Assembly: GCA_016776725.1 (NCBI GenBank)
Contig: JADHSV010000009.1
Span: forward strand, 1 to 64,000
DNA: 64,000 nt
Direction of reading: 5' to 3'
From: Rhodospirillales bacterium
GTDB taxonomy: Bacteria; Pseudomonadota; Alphaproteobacteria; Rhodospirillales; Shumkoniaceae
The first letter of the stretch is position 1, and the number at the start of each line of letters is the position of its first letter. Positions 25,776 to 34,574 of this stretch are shown piece after piece. The notes beneath the pieces are model-generated. The model searched no databases and had not been told where the DNA came from. It saw only the letters and a program-made list of their open reading frames with translations. Both the position numbers and the translations under genes were made by a program.

Positions 25776-25872
25776 GGCGGAGCCCGGTCTCCATCCCCAA
25801 TTACGTTCAGGCGGCACGCAGCCTGCGCTCCCGCTTGGTCGCATAGTCGTCGCGCTGGTGCGCTCCTCCGGG
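25776..25872 (-). repeat. Dispersed palindromic repeat, copy F (inverted)
   Basis: GGGCGGAGCCCGGTCTCCAT, CCCCAATTACGTTCAGGCGG, CACGCAGCCTGCGCTCCCGC, TTGGTCGCATAGTCGTCGCG and CTGGTGCGCTCCTCCGGGA in sequence. It is closely similar to copy H at 45028-45136, including the CCTTTGCGGGC-type sequence just before it. It closes the right side of the kinase island. Confidence 0.88.
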
Positions 25873-25923
25873 AGGCCGGGAGATCTGACGGCGGGGTTTG
25901 GGGTTTGGCGAAAAGAAGAGGGG

Positions 25924-25952
25924 TTGACTTTTTGCGTGGTTTAGGTTATTAT
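25924..25952 (+). promoter_or_regulatory. Sigma-70-type promoter upstream of anmK
   Basis: TTGACT (25924-25929), a 17-base spacer and TATTAT (25947-25952) match the housekeeping consensus closely. The next plus-strand gene is anmK, 174 bases downstream, and a 20-base tandem repeat lies between. Confidence 0.55.
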
Positions 25953-25998
25953 TCCGATTATTGGTCTTTTATGTGGTGAATGGGGGTTGGGTGGAAAT

Positions 25999-26038
25999 GA
26001 TGACGTTTGCCTACATTTGATGACAAATGCATACATTT
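25999..26038. repeat. Two adjacent 20-base direct repeats, possible operator
   Basis: GATGACGTTTGCCTACATTT (25999-26018) is followed at once by GATGACAAATGCATACATTT (26019-26038), 16 of 20 bases identical. A perfect inverted repeat CATTTG-ATGA-CAAATG overlaps the junction (26014-26029). The position just downstream of a good promoter suggests a repressor site, but no regulator is known for it. Confidence 0.55.
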
Positions 26039-26126
26039 TCGTGCCTGTTGGGGTGGTTTTTGTTTAGTTTAAGGGGGTTAATCCGTTTTGAAGGGGGGTT
26101 TGGGGTGACAATGGCGGGGGTTGGGC

Positions 26127-27218
26127 ATGGCTGAGGGTTCTTGCGTGGCGCTCGGGTTAATGAGCGGGACGTCCATGGACGGCATCGACGCGGCCCTTCT
26201 TCGCACCGACGGGGACCGGGTTCTTGAAATCGGGCCCAAGCTGGCCGCACCCTACGATACGGATTTCCGCGACCGGTTGCGCGGCGTTATTGGCGAGGAT
26301 CCGGTCGGTGATGTGGAGGCCCTGGCCGCCGAGTTGACGTTGCGCCATGCGGCCGCCGTGGCCGAGCTTCTTGAGATTTGCGGCGATCGCTTTGCCGCCC
26401 CCGAACTGATCGGGTTTCATGGCCATACGGTCTTTCACCGTCCCGCCCGGCGCATCACCCGGCAGATTGGCGACGGGGCGCTGCTGGCGGCGCAGACGCA
26501 AATTCCCGTGGTGGCGGATTTCCGCTCCCGCGATGTGGCCTCGGGCGGCGAGGGGGCTCCGCTGGCGCCGCTGTTTCACGCAGCCCTGTCGGCGGACTTG
26601 GAAAAGCCGCTGGCCGTGCTCAATGTCGGCGGCGTCGCCAACGTCACGTGGATCGGCGAAGGGGGCGAGATTCTGGCCTTCGACACCGGGCCGGGCAACG
26701 CGCTGATCGACGATTGGGTGATGGCCGCCACGGGCCAGCCCATGGATGAGGACGGGCATCTGGCGCGCGGCGGCTGGGTCAATTCCGATGCTTTGCGCCA
26801 ACTGATGGACAACGGCTACTTCGGTCGGCAGCCGCCCAAGTCGTTGGATCGCAACGATTTTTCCCTGGAGGCCGTGAGCGGTCTTTCACCCGCCGATGGC
26901 GCCGCGACCCTAAGCGCCTTTAGCGCCGCGGCGGTGGCCAAGGCCGCCGAGCACTTCCCGGCGCCGGCCAAACGGTGGCTGGTGTGCGGCGGCGGGCGTC
27001 ATAACGAGACGATCATGAAAATGTTCGCGGAGGGCTTGCGGGCAAGGGTGGATCCGGTCGAGGCCGTCGGCTGGGACGGCGATTTCCTTGAAGCTCAGGC
27101 GTTTGCTTTTCTGGCTGTTCGCTCGGTCCGGGGGCGCTCGCTCAGCCTGCCCACGACCACCGGTGTCAGGAGCCCGCAAACGGGCGGAACCTTGTTTATG
27201 CCATCGGGTTCGGCTTAA
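26127..27218 (+). CDS. anmK: Anhydro-N-acetylmuramic acid kinase
   Basis: A 363-residue cytosolic kinase of murein recycling that phosphorylates and opens 1,6-anhydro-MurNAc to MurNAc-6-phosphate. The signature GLMSGTSMDGIDAALL is at about residues 9-24, followed by GFHGHTVFHRP, TQIPVVADFRSRDVASGGEG, NVGGVANVTWIG and DTGPGNALIDDW, all family hallmarks of the ASKHA fold. ATG 26127 is chosen over TTG 26121. Its 3' end overlaps a convergent hydrolase gene by four bases. tyrS, the common neighbour in alphaproteobacteria, is not adjacent here. Confidence 0.95.
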   Translation: MAEGSCVALGLMSGTSMDGIDAALLRTDGDRVLEIGPKLAAPYDTDFRDRLRGVIGEDPVGDVEALAAELTLRHAAAVAELLEICGDRFAAPELIGFHGHTVFHRPARRITRQIGDGALLAAQTQIPVVADFRSRDVASGGEGAPLAPLFHAALSADLEKPLAVLNVGGVANVTWIGEGGEILAFDTGPGNALIDDWVMAATGQPMDEDGHLARGGWVNSDALRQLMDNGYFGRQPPKSLDRNDFSLEAVSGLSPADGAATLSAFSAAAVAKAAEHFPAPAKRWLVCGGGRHNETIMKMFAEGLRARVDPVEAVGWDGDFLEAQAFAFLAVRSVRGRSLSLPTTTGVRSPQTGGTLFMPSGSA

Positions 27219-27862
27219 GCGACCTTTGCCAGCCACTGGTCCAGGTAGTCGGCGACGTAACCGTTCAACTCGCCCAACTGTTCGCCGTAGAAGTGGTTGG
27301 CGCCCTTGATCACCCGATAGTCGATGACGATGTTCTTCTGGCTTGAGAGCTTCTGAACCAGCTTTTCCACCGAAGAAATCGGAATGATCTCGTCGGCGTC
27401 GCCATGGACGATGATGCCCGACGACGGACACGGCGCCAGGAACGTAAAGTCGTGAATGCTGGCCGGCGGCGATACCGAAATGAAGCCGGAAATTTCCGGA
27501 CGCCTCATCATCAACTGCATGCCGATCCACGCGCCGAACGAATAACCGCCGATCCAGCAGCCCGACGCATTGGGGTTGTGGCCCTGCATCCAGTCCAGCG
27601 CGGCGGCGGCGTCGCTCAGTTCGCCCTGGCCATTATCGAACGTCGCCTGGGATCGGCCGACACCTCGGAAATTGAAGCGCAGCACCGAAAAACCGCGCTG
27701 CACGAACGCCTGATACATGGCGTAGACGAGCTTGTTGTTCATCGTCCCGCCATGTTGCGGATGTGGATGAAGAACAAGGGCGATCGGCGCGTTCGGGTCT
27801 TTTGAATGATGGTAGCGCCCTTCGAGGCGGCCATCGGGTCCGTTCAGGGTTACTTCAGGCAA
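27215..27862 (-). CDS. Alpha/beta hydrolase (dienelactone hydrolase-like, YqiA/CO_2757-like group)
   Basis: A 215-residue serine hydrolase. The N-terminal strand and oxyanion region read ALVLHPHPQHGGTMNNKLVY, the nucleophile elbow is GGYSFGAW (serine at about residue 101), the acidic residue is likely in IIVHGDADEIIP and the histidine in IKGANHFYGEQL. The HPHPxxGGTMxNKVV pattern defines a widespread bacterial family of small hydrolases whose substrate is unknown. It is convergent with anmK and probably monocistronic. Confidence 0.88.
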   Translation of the reverse strand: MPEVTLNGPDGRLEGRYHHSKDPNAPIALVLHPHPQHGGTMNNKLVYAMYQAFVQRGFSVLRFNFRGVGRSQATFDNGQGELSDAAAALDWMQGHNPNASGCWIGGYSFGAWIGMQLMMRRPEISGFISVSPPASIHDFTFLAPCPSSGIIVHGDADEIIPISSVEKLVQKLSSQKNIVIDYRVIKGANHFYGEQLGELNGYVADYLDQWLAKVA

Positions 27863-27963
27863 TTTGTTTTCTCATTCAGGTTCATCGCATCCGGTGCATG
27901 ACGTTTTCTCATTACGCACCTTTGACATTCACCAAAAAACCACGGAAATAAAGCGGTCAAATC

Positions 27964-27992
27964 TTGATCGAATTTGTCGGGTTTACTATATA
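27964..27992 (+). promoter_or_regulatory. Sigma-70-type promoter for the cysE-isc operon
   Basis: TTGATC (27964-27969), a 17-base spacer and TATATA (27987-27992) lie about 100 bases upstream of cysE in an A+T-richer gap. It is the best promoter candidate for the five-gene cysteine/Fe-S operon. Confidence 0.55.
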
Positions 27993-28093
27993 TCCGGTAG
28001 TTTAGTGGGTGACTGGGCGTACCAACTCTTCGCGGAATCGACGCGTGACCAACCGAACCGCCGAAATGCGGACGCTAGGATATAGAAGAAACA

Positions 28094-28882
28094 ATGATTT
28101 TCAAGAGGCTTCGAGCCGACATTGACGCCTATATGGAGCGTGACCCGGCGGCGCGTAGTCGCGCCGAGGTGGTTCTGTGCTATCCCGGCTTTCAGGCTTT
28201 GCTGTTTTATCGATTGGCCCGTGCCCTGTGGCGGCATGGCTGGCGTTTGTCGGGAAGGATTGTCTCGCACGTCGGACGGATGTTGACGGGAATTGAAATT
28301 CACCCCGGCGCAAAGGTCGGCGATCGCTGTGTAATTGACCATGGATCGGCTGTGGTTATCGGCGAAACCTCCGTCATCGGCGACGACGTGACTTTGTACC
28401 AGGGCGTCACCCTGGGCGGAACGTCGCCGGCCATCGATTCGCGCGCGCAGGCCGACAAAAAACGCCATCCCACGTTGGCCGATGGCGCGATCGTCGGATC
28501 GGGCGCTCAGATTCTGGGGCCGATTACGGTGGGTGAGGGGGCGCGTGTAGGGGCCAATGCCGTGGTGACACGCGATATTCCCCGCGGGGTAAGTGCTGCG
28601 GGAATTCCGGCCCGCGTAATTTTGCCTCGTGACAAGAAGAAAGCGAAAGACCGTGAATTCGTCGCCTACGGAACGCCGGACGATTTGTTTGATCCGGTCC
28701 TGCGCAATATTGACAGCATCCGAAGCCAATTGACCATGCTGGCCGGGCGCATTGAGGAGTTGGAAGATCGTCTTGGCCAATATGAAAATCCCGGGACCGA
28801 ACGTCCCATTGAAAATGACGAAGAAAAAACTGACGCCCCTGCGAAGGCTTTACGTGGCAGCAGGAAAAGAGGCGTTGCGTGA
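28094..28882 (+). CDS. cysE: Serine O-acetyltransferase
   Basis: A 262-residue enzyme that makes O-acetylserine, the precursor of cysteine. The N-terminal helical part (RADIDAYMERDPAARSRAEV) is of the short EpsC type, followed by left-handed beta-helix hexapeptides from about residue 65 (IEIHPGAKVGDRCVIDHGSA, VVIGETSVIGDDVTLYQGVT). The catalytic His lies in DHGSAVVIG. After residue 190 there is an unusual tail of about 70 residues with a coiled-coil-like LTMLAGRIEELEDRLGQYE and a basic end. Heading the operon with iscR and cysteine desulfurases, it links cysteine supply to Fe-S assembly. Confidence 0.94.
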   Translation: MIFKRLRADIDAYMERDPAARSRAEVVLCYPGFQALLFYRLARALWRHGWRLSGRIVSHVGRMLTGIEIHPGAKVGDRCVIDHGSAVVIGETSVIGDDVTLYQGVTLGGTSPAIDSRAQADKKRHPTLADGAIVGSGAQILGPITVGEGARVGANAVVTRDIPRGVSAAGIPARVILPRDKKKAKDREFVAYGTPDDLFDPVLRNIDSIRSQLTMLAGRIEELEDRLGQYENPGTERPIENDEEKTDAPAKALRGSRKRGVA

Positions 28883-28912
28883 GGGGGCAATGATAATGAA
28901 GGAGACGGGGCA

Positions 28913-29383
28913 GTGAGATTAAGCACAAAAGGCCGCTACGCGGTCATGGCGATGGTGGACCTCGCCAGTTTTTGCAAAGGGAAACCGGTCGCTTTGGCCG
29001 ATATTGCGGAGCGTCAGGAAATATCGCTTTCCTACCTGGAGCAGCTTTTCGGCAAGCTTCGCAAGGGCGGGCTTGTGCGTAGCGTGCGCGGTCCGGGGGG
29101 CGGTTATCTGCTTGCGCGTGACGCTGGCGAGACCCGTGTGTCAGACATCATCATGGCGGTCGACGAATTGATCAAGGCGACCCGCTGCACGCCTGGCTCG
29201 CCGTCGGGGTGCCATCTAAGCAAGGCCCGATGTATGACCCACGACTTGTGGGAAGAACTCGGAAACCAGATTTATCTCTATTTAAGCTCGATTACCGTGG
29301 AAGATATCGTCGAACGGCGGGTTCTGGGAACAAGCGGTTTGTTGTTCCCGGATGTCGTTCCGCAAAAGGCCGCACTGGCATGA
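28913..29383 (+). CDS. iscR: Rrf2-family Fe-S cluster regulator IscR
   Basis: A 156-residue winged-helix regulator that senses Fe-S status with a [2Fe-2S] cluster. The N-terminus MRLSTKGRYAVMAMVDLA and the helix-turn-helix ISLSYLEQLFGKLRKGGLV are canonical. Three cysteines occur in TRCTPGSPSGCHLSKARC (about residues 92-109), spaced as expected for cluster binding, and a histidine (THDLW) follows. GTG start with AAGGAGA. It probably controls its own operon, being followed with overlap by two cysteine desulfurase genes. Confidence 0.94.
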   Translation: MRLSTKGRYAVMAMVDLASFCKGKPVALADIAERQEISLSYLEQLFGKLRKGGLVRSVRGPGGGYLLARDAGETRVSDIIMAVDELIKATRCTPGSPSGCHLSKARCMTHDLWEELGNQIYLYLSSITVEDIVERRVLGTSGLLFPDVVPQKAALA

Positions 29384-30510
29384 AACCAGCGGTTTATCTG
29401 GATTTCAACGCCACTGCCCCCATCCGTGACGAAGCCGTGGAAGCCATTACTCAGGCCTTCCGAACCGGTGGAAACGCATCATCCGTTCACAGCTTTGGCC
29501 GGGCGGCACGCCGTTTGCTGGAAGATGGGCGCGAACAGGTCGCTGCCCTCGTTGGCGTTTCCGGCGATGATGTCCTTCTTACCGGTGGCGGAACCGAAGC
29601 CAATAACCTGGCGCTGCTTGGGTGCGGCCGCCCGAACGTTATTGTGTCGGCGGTCGAACACCCGTCGGTTCTGGCGGTTCGCGGCGGTAACGAGCCCATA
29701 CCCGTCGATGGCGACGGCATAATCGATCTGGCGGCCCTTGAAGCCCGTCTGGCCGCGCAATCCGGTGAGGCCGTCGTTTCCGTAATGCTTGCCAATAACG
29801 AAACGGGTGTTTTGCAGCCCGTAGGCAAGGTTAGTGAAATCGCCAAACGCCACGGCGCGCTGGTGCATTGCGACGCTGTTCAGGCGGCGGGCAAGATCGC
29901 GGTCGATATGCGCGCGCTCGGTGTCGATATGCTGTCGTTGGCGGCGCACAAGATTGGCGGACCGCAAGGGATCGGCGCGTTGATTGTTGGCCCTGAAGTG
30001 CCGCTTTCGCCGCAAATTCGCGGCGGCGGGCAGGAACGGCGCCGTCGTGCCGGAACCGAAAACATTGTAGGTGCGGCGGGTTTTGGCGCGGCCGCGAGTG
30101 CGGCTCTGGCCGGTTTGTCCAATTTCGCAAAACTTGCGGGCCTGCGGGATCGGATGGAGGAAGCGGTGCTAAGCGTGGCATCGGATGCCAAGATGTTCGG
30201 GCGCACCATGATGCGCCTTCCCAATACAAGCTGCTTCGCCGTGCCAAACCTGCCCAGCGATACGCAGGTTATGGCTTTGGACATGGAAGGGGTTGCGATC
30301 AGCTCCGGTTCGGCCTGCTCATCGGGCAAAGTCGAGGCAAGCCACGTTTTGGCGGCCATGGGCGAGCATGAACTGGGCGTCAACACGATCAGGGTCAGCC
30401 TTGGCTGGACCAGTGGCTCCGGCGACGTGGATCGTTTCGTCGAGGTCTGGCGCAAGGCGTATCTGCGAAACCGGGAACGGGCTGGCGCTGAAGAACTGGT
30501 TGCATCGTAA
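29380..30510 (+). CDS. Cysteine desulfurase (NifS-like), first paralogue
   Basis: A 376-residue PLP enzyme that removes sulfur from cysteine. It starts [18 protein letters not shown]; the PLP-phosphate segment is [13 protein letters not shown], the Schiff-base lysine is in [15 protein letters not shown] (about residue 193) and the catalytic cysteine is in [20 protein letters not shown]. This is more divergent than its downstream neighbour, as in other alphaproteobacterial isc operons with two desulfurases. ATG overlaps the iscR stop (ATGA) and its own stop overlaps the next ATG, so all three are translationally coupled. Confidence 0.92.
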   Translation: MKPAVYLDFNATAPIRDEAVEAITQAFRTGGNASSVHSFGRAARRLLEDGREQVAALVGVSGDDVLLTGGGTEANNLALLGCGRPNVIVSAVEHPSVLAVRGGNEPIPVDGDGIIDLAALEARLAAQSGEAVVSVMLANNETGVLQPVGKVSEIAKRHGALVHCDAVQAAGKIAVDMRALGVDMLSLAAHKIGGPQGIGALIVGPEVPLSPQIRGGGQERRRRAGTENIVGAAGFGAAASAALAGLSNFAKLAGLRDRMEEAVLSVASDAKMFGRTMMRLPNTSCFAVPNLPSDTQVMALDMEGVAISSGSACSSGKVEASHVLAAMGEHELGVNTIRVSLGWTSGSGDVDRFVEVWRKAYLRNRERAGAEELVAS

Positions 30511-31703
30511 TGGCGGCGACCATTGCCGAAGAGGTCTCCCAAACCTCGCAAAAACGTCCTGTTTACATGGACTATCAGGCGACGACGCCCACGGACCCCC
30601 GTGTACTTGAAGCGATGCTGCCCTGGTTTACGGAACAGTTCGGCAATCCGCATTCACGCAGCCATTCCGTGGGCTGGCAGGCCGAGGAAGCCGTTGAGGG
30701 GGCCCGTCGGCAGGTGGCCTCCCTGATTGGCGCCGATCCGCGCGAGATCGTGTTCACCTCAGGCGCGACCGAGGCCGGCAATCTGGCCTTGAAGGGTGCC
30801 GCTTATTACCATCGGGGCCGAAAAGATCACATCGTCACCTGCGTGACCGAACATAAATGTATCGTCGAAACCGTGGCGCAATTGGAGCGCGAGGGGTTTA
30901 GCGCAACCGTCGTTCCCGTCGGAACCAGTGGGCGCGTCTATCCGCAGGCCATCGCCGATGCGATCACGCCGCGTACGCTCATGGTCTCGGTCATGGCGGC
31001 AAACCATGAAATCGGCGTCCTGCAGCCCTTGTCCGAAATCGGCCGTATCTGCCGCGAACGCGATGTCCTTTTTCATACGGATGCGGCTCAGGCCTTCGGA
31101 AAAATCCCCATCGACGTGGGGTCAATGGCGCTCGATCTGGTCAGTCTGTCGGGCCACAAGGTCTATGCCCCCATGGGCATCGGCGCTTTGTACGTCAGAC
31201 GGCGGCCAAGGGTTCGCATCGCCCCGCTATTTAGCGGCGGAGGACAGGAACGCGGCATGCGTTCAGGCACGCTGCCCACCCCGCTGTGTGTGGGATTTGG
31301 CGCAGCCGCTGAGATCGCGGCGCGTGAAATGGACGATGAGGCCGAACGGCTGCGCGGGCTTCGCGATCGGTTCCTGAGCGCCGTTCAATTAATTGCGCCG
31401 GATGTCCGTATCAACGGGGATATGGAACACCGGCTTCCCGGGAACCTCAACCTTAGTTTCGTTGGTGTCGACGGCGAAGGCCTGATGGCACGCCTTTCGG
31501 ATATTGCCCTGTCGTCGGGGTCGGCCTGCACGTCGGCGTCGTTGGAGCCGTCCTACGTGCTTCATGCCATTGGCGTGGAAGACGAACTTGCCCACAACAG
31601 CATCCGTTTCGGGTTTGGACGCTTCACCACCGATGAGGAAGTCGATTTTGCGGTGCGGCGTATTGCCGAGGAAATTTCCGGGATCAGTTCATGCCGAAGT
31701 TGA
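30510..31703 (+). CDS. iscS: Cysteine desulfurase IscS
   Basis: A 397-residue class I desulfurase close to housekeeping IscS. Signatures: [62 protein letters not shown] with the PLP lysine, and the mobile-loop catalytic cysteine in [20 protein letters not shown]. It should deliver sulfur to a scaffold such as IscU, but iscU, iscA and hscBA are not in the window. It overlaps the ferredoxin gene by 13 bases. Confidence 0.95.
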   Translation: MAATIAEEVSQTSQKRPVYMDYQATTPTDPRVLEAMLPWFTEQFGNPHSRSHSVGWQAEEAVEGARRQVASLIGADPREIVFTSGATEAGNLALKGAAYYHRGRKDHIVTCVTEHKCIVETVAQLEREGFSATVVPVGTSGRVYPQAIADAITPRTLMVSVMAANHEIGVLQPLSEIGRICRERDVLFHTDAAQAFGKIPIDVGSMALDLVSLSGHKVYAPMGIGALYVRRRPRVRIAPLFSGGGQERGMRSGTLPTPLCVGFGAAAEIAAREMDDEAERLRGLRDRFLSAVQLIAPDVRINGDMEHRLPGNLNLSFVGVDGEGLMARLSDIALSSGSACTSASLEPSYVLHAIGVEDELAHNSIRFGFGRFTTDEEVDFAVRRIAEEISGISSCRS

Positions 31704-32020
31704 CGTTCTGTTTGCCCGACGGTTCGCGGCGCGACGTCGATGCACCGGAAGGCCTGTCGATCATGGAAATCGCCCATGATTTCGATGTCGATATTGAAGG
31801 CGCGTGCGACGGATGCCTTGCGTGCTCCACCTGTCACGTCATTGTTGATCCTGCGTGGATTTCACGCCTGAGCGCCCCGACCGAAGAGGAAGAAGATATG
31901 CTTGATCTGGTTCCCGGGCTTGAGCCGACATCGCGGCTGGGATGCCAGATTCCCTTGACGAACGAATTGGACGGGCTGGTGGTCAGCCTTCCGGCGGAAA
32001 CGACGAACCTGTTGCGGTGA
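31691..32020 (+). CDS. fdx: [2Fe-2S] ferredoxin, ISC-type
   Basis: A 109-residue adrenodoxin-like ferredoxin. Cluster ligands are in [16 protein letters not shown] (C-x5-C-x2-C, about residues 39-54) with the fourth cysteine in [10 protein letters not shown] (about residue 85), and the EEEEDMLDL acidic patch typical of ISC ferredoxins is present. It supplies electrons for Fe-S cluster assembly. It overlaps iscS and is the last gene of the cysE operon; the convergent rquA gene ends one base downstream. Confidence 0.95.
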   Translation: MPKLTFCLPDGSRRDVDAPEGLSIMEIAHDFDVDIEGACDGCLACSTCHVIVDPAWISRLSAPTEEEEDMLDLVPGLEPTSRLGCQIPLTNELDGLVVSLPAETTNLLR

Positions 32021-32758
32021 TTAGCGCTTTTTGACAACGACTTTTTGATAAACGCCGCCGAAGAATGATTTCTTCCGCCAGTGGTAGGCTTCCGGCTCAC
32101 CCGCGTATTCCGAAATTTCGTGCCTCCAAAGCGCCTTGGCGAACGGTTCCAGACGTTCGTTCACAAAGTCCAGAATATAGCGAATGGGCTGCAAACGGCT
32201 CGGCCGGCCATAGTCGACGAAGACCGCCTTGCCACCCGGCTTGACGCCGGCAAGCAGCGCATCGACGATGCTGCGTTTCTTGCCGTCCGGAACCTCGTGC
32301 AGAAGGAAGAAGCTGAGGACCATGTCGTAGTCATTGTCATGCGGACCCGCCGCGTCGGCCTGCCGAATGCTAACCTGCGGCAGGTGCCCGACCTTTTGGC
32401 GGGCATGAGCGATCTGGATCGGGGCCACGTCAATGATATCCAGATGTCCCGTCGGGCCAACGGCGTTGGCGAGCTTATTTACAAAATCGCCGTAGACATG
32501 GGCGGCCATCAGAACTTTTTGTCCGGGCTTGATTTCGTTGGTTGCCGCGCGCATCAGGCGCCGCGCATTGCCGAAAAGCAACACATCGACAACGAGAGTT
32601 CGGTCCAGAAGGGCGACATTCCTGGGATTCAGGTACGCCCAATCGTAAACCTCCGAAAGGTATGACGGCACGGCAGTCTCCGCTATTGACGCATTCGATT
32701 GTTGGGCGCCCAGAGACTCTGCAAGGTTTATCTCTTTGGCAACGACCGGGAAGTTCAC
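32021..32758 (-). CDS. rquA: Probable rhodoquinone biosynthesis methyltransferase-like protein RquA
   Basis: A 245-residue SAM-binding class I methyltransferase-fold protein. RquA converts ubiquinone to rhodoquinone, an amino-quinone used in anaerobic fumarate reduction. The N-terminal block VPSYLSEVYDWAYLNPRNVA and LLDRTLVVDVLLFGNARRLM match what I recall as diagnostic of RquA. The SAM region is VLMAAHVYGDFVNKLA, without the usual G-x-G-x-G, and VLSFFLLHEVPDGKK and VFVDYGRPSRLQPIRYI follow. GTG start with GAGGAGA. The alternative is a UbiE-like methyltransferase of unknown role. It is convergent with the Fe-S operon. Confidence 0.72.
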   Translation of the reverse strand: MNFPVVAKEINLAESLGAQQSNASIAETAVPSYLSEVYDWAYLNPRNVALLDRTLVVDVLLFGNARRLMRAATNEIKPGQKVLMAAHVYGDFVNKLANAVGPTGHLDIIDVAPIQIAHARQKVGHLPQVSIRQADAAGPHDNDYDMVLSFFLLHEVPDGKKRSIVDALLAGVKPGGKAVFVDYGRPSRLQPIRYILDFVNERLEPFAKALWRHEISEYAGEPEAYHWRKKSFFGGVYQKVVVKKR

Positions 32759-33075
32759 TGCGGTCTCTCCTCGTTTCTTCTTTGAGCTTGAGTCCAGTCA
32801 AGCATTTCCGGGGGCCGTTTAAACAGCACCTGTGACAAAATTTATCAACCGAAAAAATTCAAAAATGAAACCGCCCGCTCCTTGGAACGTGGCGGTATCT
32901 TGCGGCGCTATATGTAGCCATCCGCCGCCGATGATCACGACGCTACAGGCGTTCACATACCACGAACTCGGCCCCGCGCAAACCATTATGGGAGTATGGT
33001 TTTTCCGGCGCAACCGGGGGCAAGGGTTGTCGCGATTAACGTGAATGCCCGGCACCCCTTGAAAAACAGCGAAAA
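32759..33075. other. 317-base gap without a convincing gene
   Basis: Holds the upstream region of rquA (A+T-rich TGACAAAATTTATCAACCGA and AAAAATTCAAAAATGAAA stretches near 32831-32867) and the 3' flank of the amidotransferase gene. Reading frames here are short and unsupported. I see no terminator or RNA gene. Confidence 0.5.
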
Positions 33076-33783
33076 TCACAACCCCGTTCCGTCAATCCAC
33101 ATGTCGAAAACTTTTTTCGCCGTGGGTTCCAGGTGGCCGGACCATTGATGCGTATCGGCGCGCAATTTTTCGGTGGAAATGCTTGGTGTGGCCGCGATTT
33201 CACAAGCGTGGCCCACAAACCACGATTCCAGCCCCTGTTCGGTCGCCTCAAGATGAAATTGTAATGCCAGCGCAAAATCACCCATGGAAAAGGCCTGATT
33301 CGGGCAAGCGTCCGTTCCGGCCAAATGGACAGCGCCCTCCGGCAGATCGAAAGTGTCGCCGTGCCAGTGAAGGACCGGCGATTGCCGTTCGGCCAACGGC
33401 GCCAGGCATGAGTTGGTCGCTGCATCGCTAAAGCTTAGCGGGGCCCACCCGATTTCCTTGGTGCCTGACGGATATACCGGTGCGCCCAGCGCGCGGGCCA
33501 TGAGTTGGCAGCCGAGGCAAATCCCGAGGGTCGGCAATTTATTGGCGAGGCGTTTTTCGATCAGAGCGATCTCGTGGCTTAAAAACGGATACGCCTCTTC
33601 CTCGTATACGCCGATCGGTCCACCGAGGATGACCAGAATATCCGGGGACAAGGCATCGATCGCGCTGAAATCGGCGCCGGGGGCTTCCACGTACGATATG
33701 GAAAAACCGCGGCCCTCAAGAACATCACCCAGGATACCCAGGTCCTCAAAAGGCACATGGCGAATGGCCAGCGCCGATTTCAT
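33076..33783 (-). CDS. Class I glutamine amidotransferase-like protein
   Basis: A 235-residue GATase1 protein of the GMP-synthase-like stand-alone group. The nucleophile cysteine is in LGICLGCQLMARALG (about residues 93-107), and the His-Glu pair of the triad is in LQFHLEATEQGLES. DILVILGGPIGVYEEEAYPF gives the conserved strand before it. Such proteins hydrolyse glutamine or gamma-glutamyl compounds; the partner is unknown. The start overlaps the ProC-like gene stop (ATGA), so it belongs to the tup operon strand. Confidence 0.88.
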   Translation of the reverse strand: MKSALAIRHVPFEDLGILGDVLEGRGFSISYVEAPGADFSAIDALSPDILVILGGPIGVYEEEAYPFLSHEIALIEKRLANKLPTLGICLGCQLMARALGAPVYPSGTKEIGWAPLSFSDAATNSCLAPLAERQSPVLHWHGDTFDLPEGAVHLAGTDACPNQAFSMGDFALALQFHLEATEQGLESWFVGHACEIAATPSISTEKLRADTHQWSGHLEPTAKKVFDMWIDGTGL

Positions 33784-34553
33784 TCGTCGTGCTCGTAACG
33801 GGCCAGAATGGCATCAAGGGCCGGATGAATGGGGTCAAACCATCCCTTTTCGCGGAACGTTCGATGCACCTGCTCGTTCATGCCGCCCGGTGTTGCGACG
33901 TCCGTGATCAGCGCCTCAAATCCAATCTCAACGGCTTCGGCCGCATCTGCCGCGACTGCCTGGGAAAGCGCCGCCAGATAGCGGTCGGACGCCTCGCGTT
34001 CCAGCCCTTCGTTGACCATCCAGTCAGAAATGGATCCCAGAAATCCGTAATAGGCCGCCACGGTAGCGGTGGCGGTGCATATGGTGTTGAACTGGTGTTC
34101 GTCGGCTACCGGCACGGCCGTGCCGATTTTATCGAACAGTGCCGCGACCTCGGCGTCCATGGGACATATGGCGGTGGGTCCGATGTGTTGAGCAACCGGC
34201 GGCAACGGAACGGCGCGTACGATATCGGTTGCCGGTTCAGTCAATTGGCGAAGTTCGTCAAGCGTAACTGCGGCAATGAGGCTGACGATCTTTTGCCCGG
34301 CCCGAAATTGTAGCGGGGACAAAACTTCGTGGGCGACCTGGGGGCGGACCGCCAGGACTATCCAGTCGCTGCCGTCGATCACCGCCTGGTTGTCCGGAGC
34401 GACCTCAGCTTGCTGAAATTCGCTGGCCAACGTTGCTGATTTTTGCGTATTGCGGGGGGAAAGGAGCACCCGTTGGGGTGCTCCCGATGCCGTGCAGAGG
34501 CCGCGTATGACGGCGAGAGCAATATTTCCGGTTCCAATAACGCCGATTTTCAT
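33780..34553 (-). CDS. Pyrroline-5-carboxylate reductase family protein
   Basis: A 257-residue NAD(P)-dependent enzyme related to ProC, which makes proline from pyrroline-5-carboxylate. It starts MKIGVIGTGNIALAVIRGL (Rossmann motif), has VLAVRPQVAHEVLSPL and AVPLPPVAQHIGPTA, and the C-terminal dimerisation domain with ITDVATPGGMNEQVHRTF matching the family TSPGGTT region. Proline biosynthesis is possible, but the divergent motif VATPGGMNEQ and the neighbour context (amidotransferase, tungstate transport) leave the role open. Confidence 0.82.
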   Translation of the reverse strand: MKIGVIGTGNIALAVIRGLCTASGAPQRVLLSPRNTQKSATLASEFQQAEVAPDNQAVIDGSDWIVLAVRPQVAHEVLSPLQFRAGQKIVSLIAAVTLDELRQLTEPATDIVRAVPLPPVAQHIGPTAICPMDAEVAALFDKIGTAVPVADEHQFNTICTATATVAAYYGFLGSISDWMVNEGLEREASDRYLAALSQAVAADAAEAVEIGFEALITDVATPGGMNEQVHRTFREKGWFDPIHPALDAILARYEHDE

Positions 34554-34574
34554 ACCTGCGGCTCCTGAATATTT

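Noticed and set aside
26011-26250. 79-codon minus-strand frame over the anmK start
   Set aside because: Overlaps the start of anmK and the direct repeats, and shows no motif; likely a chance frame.
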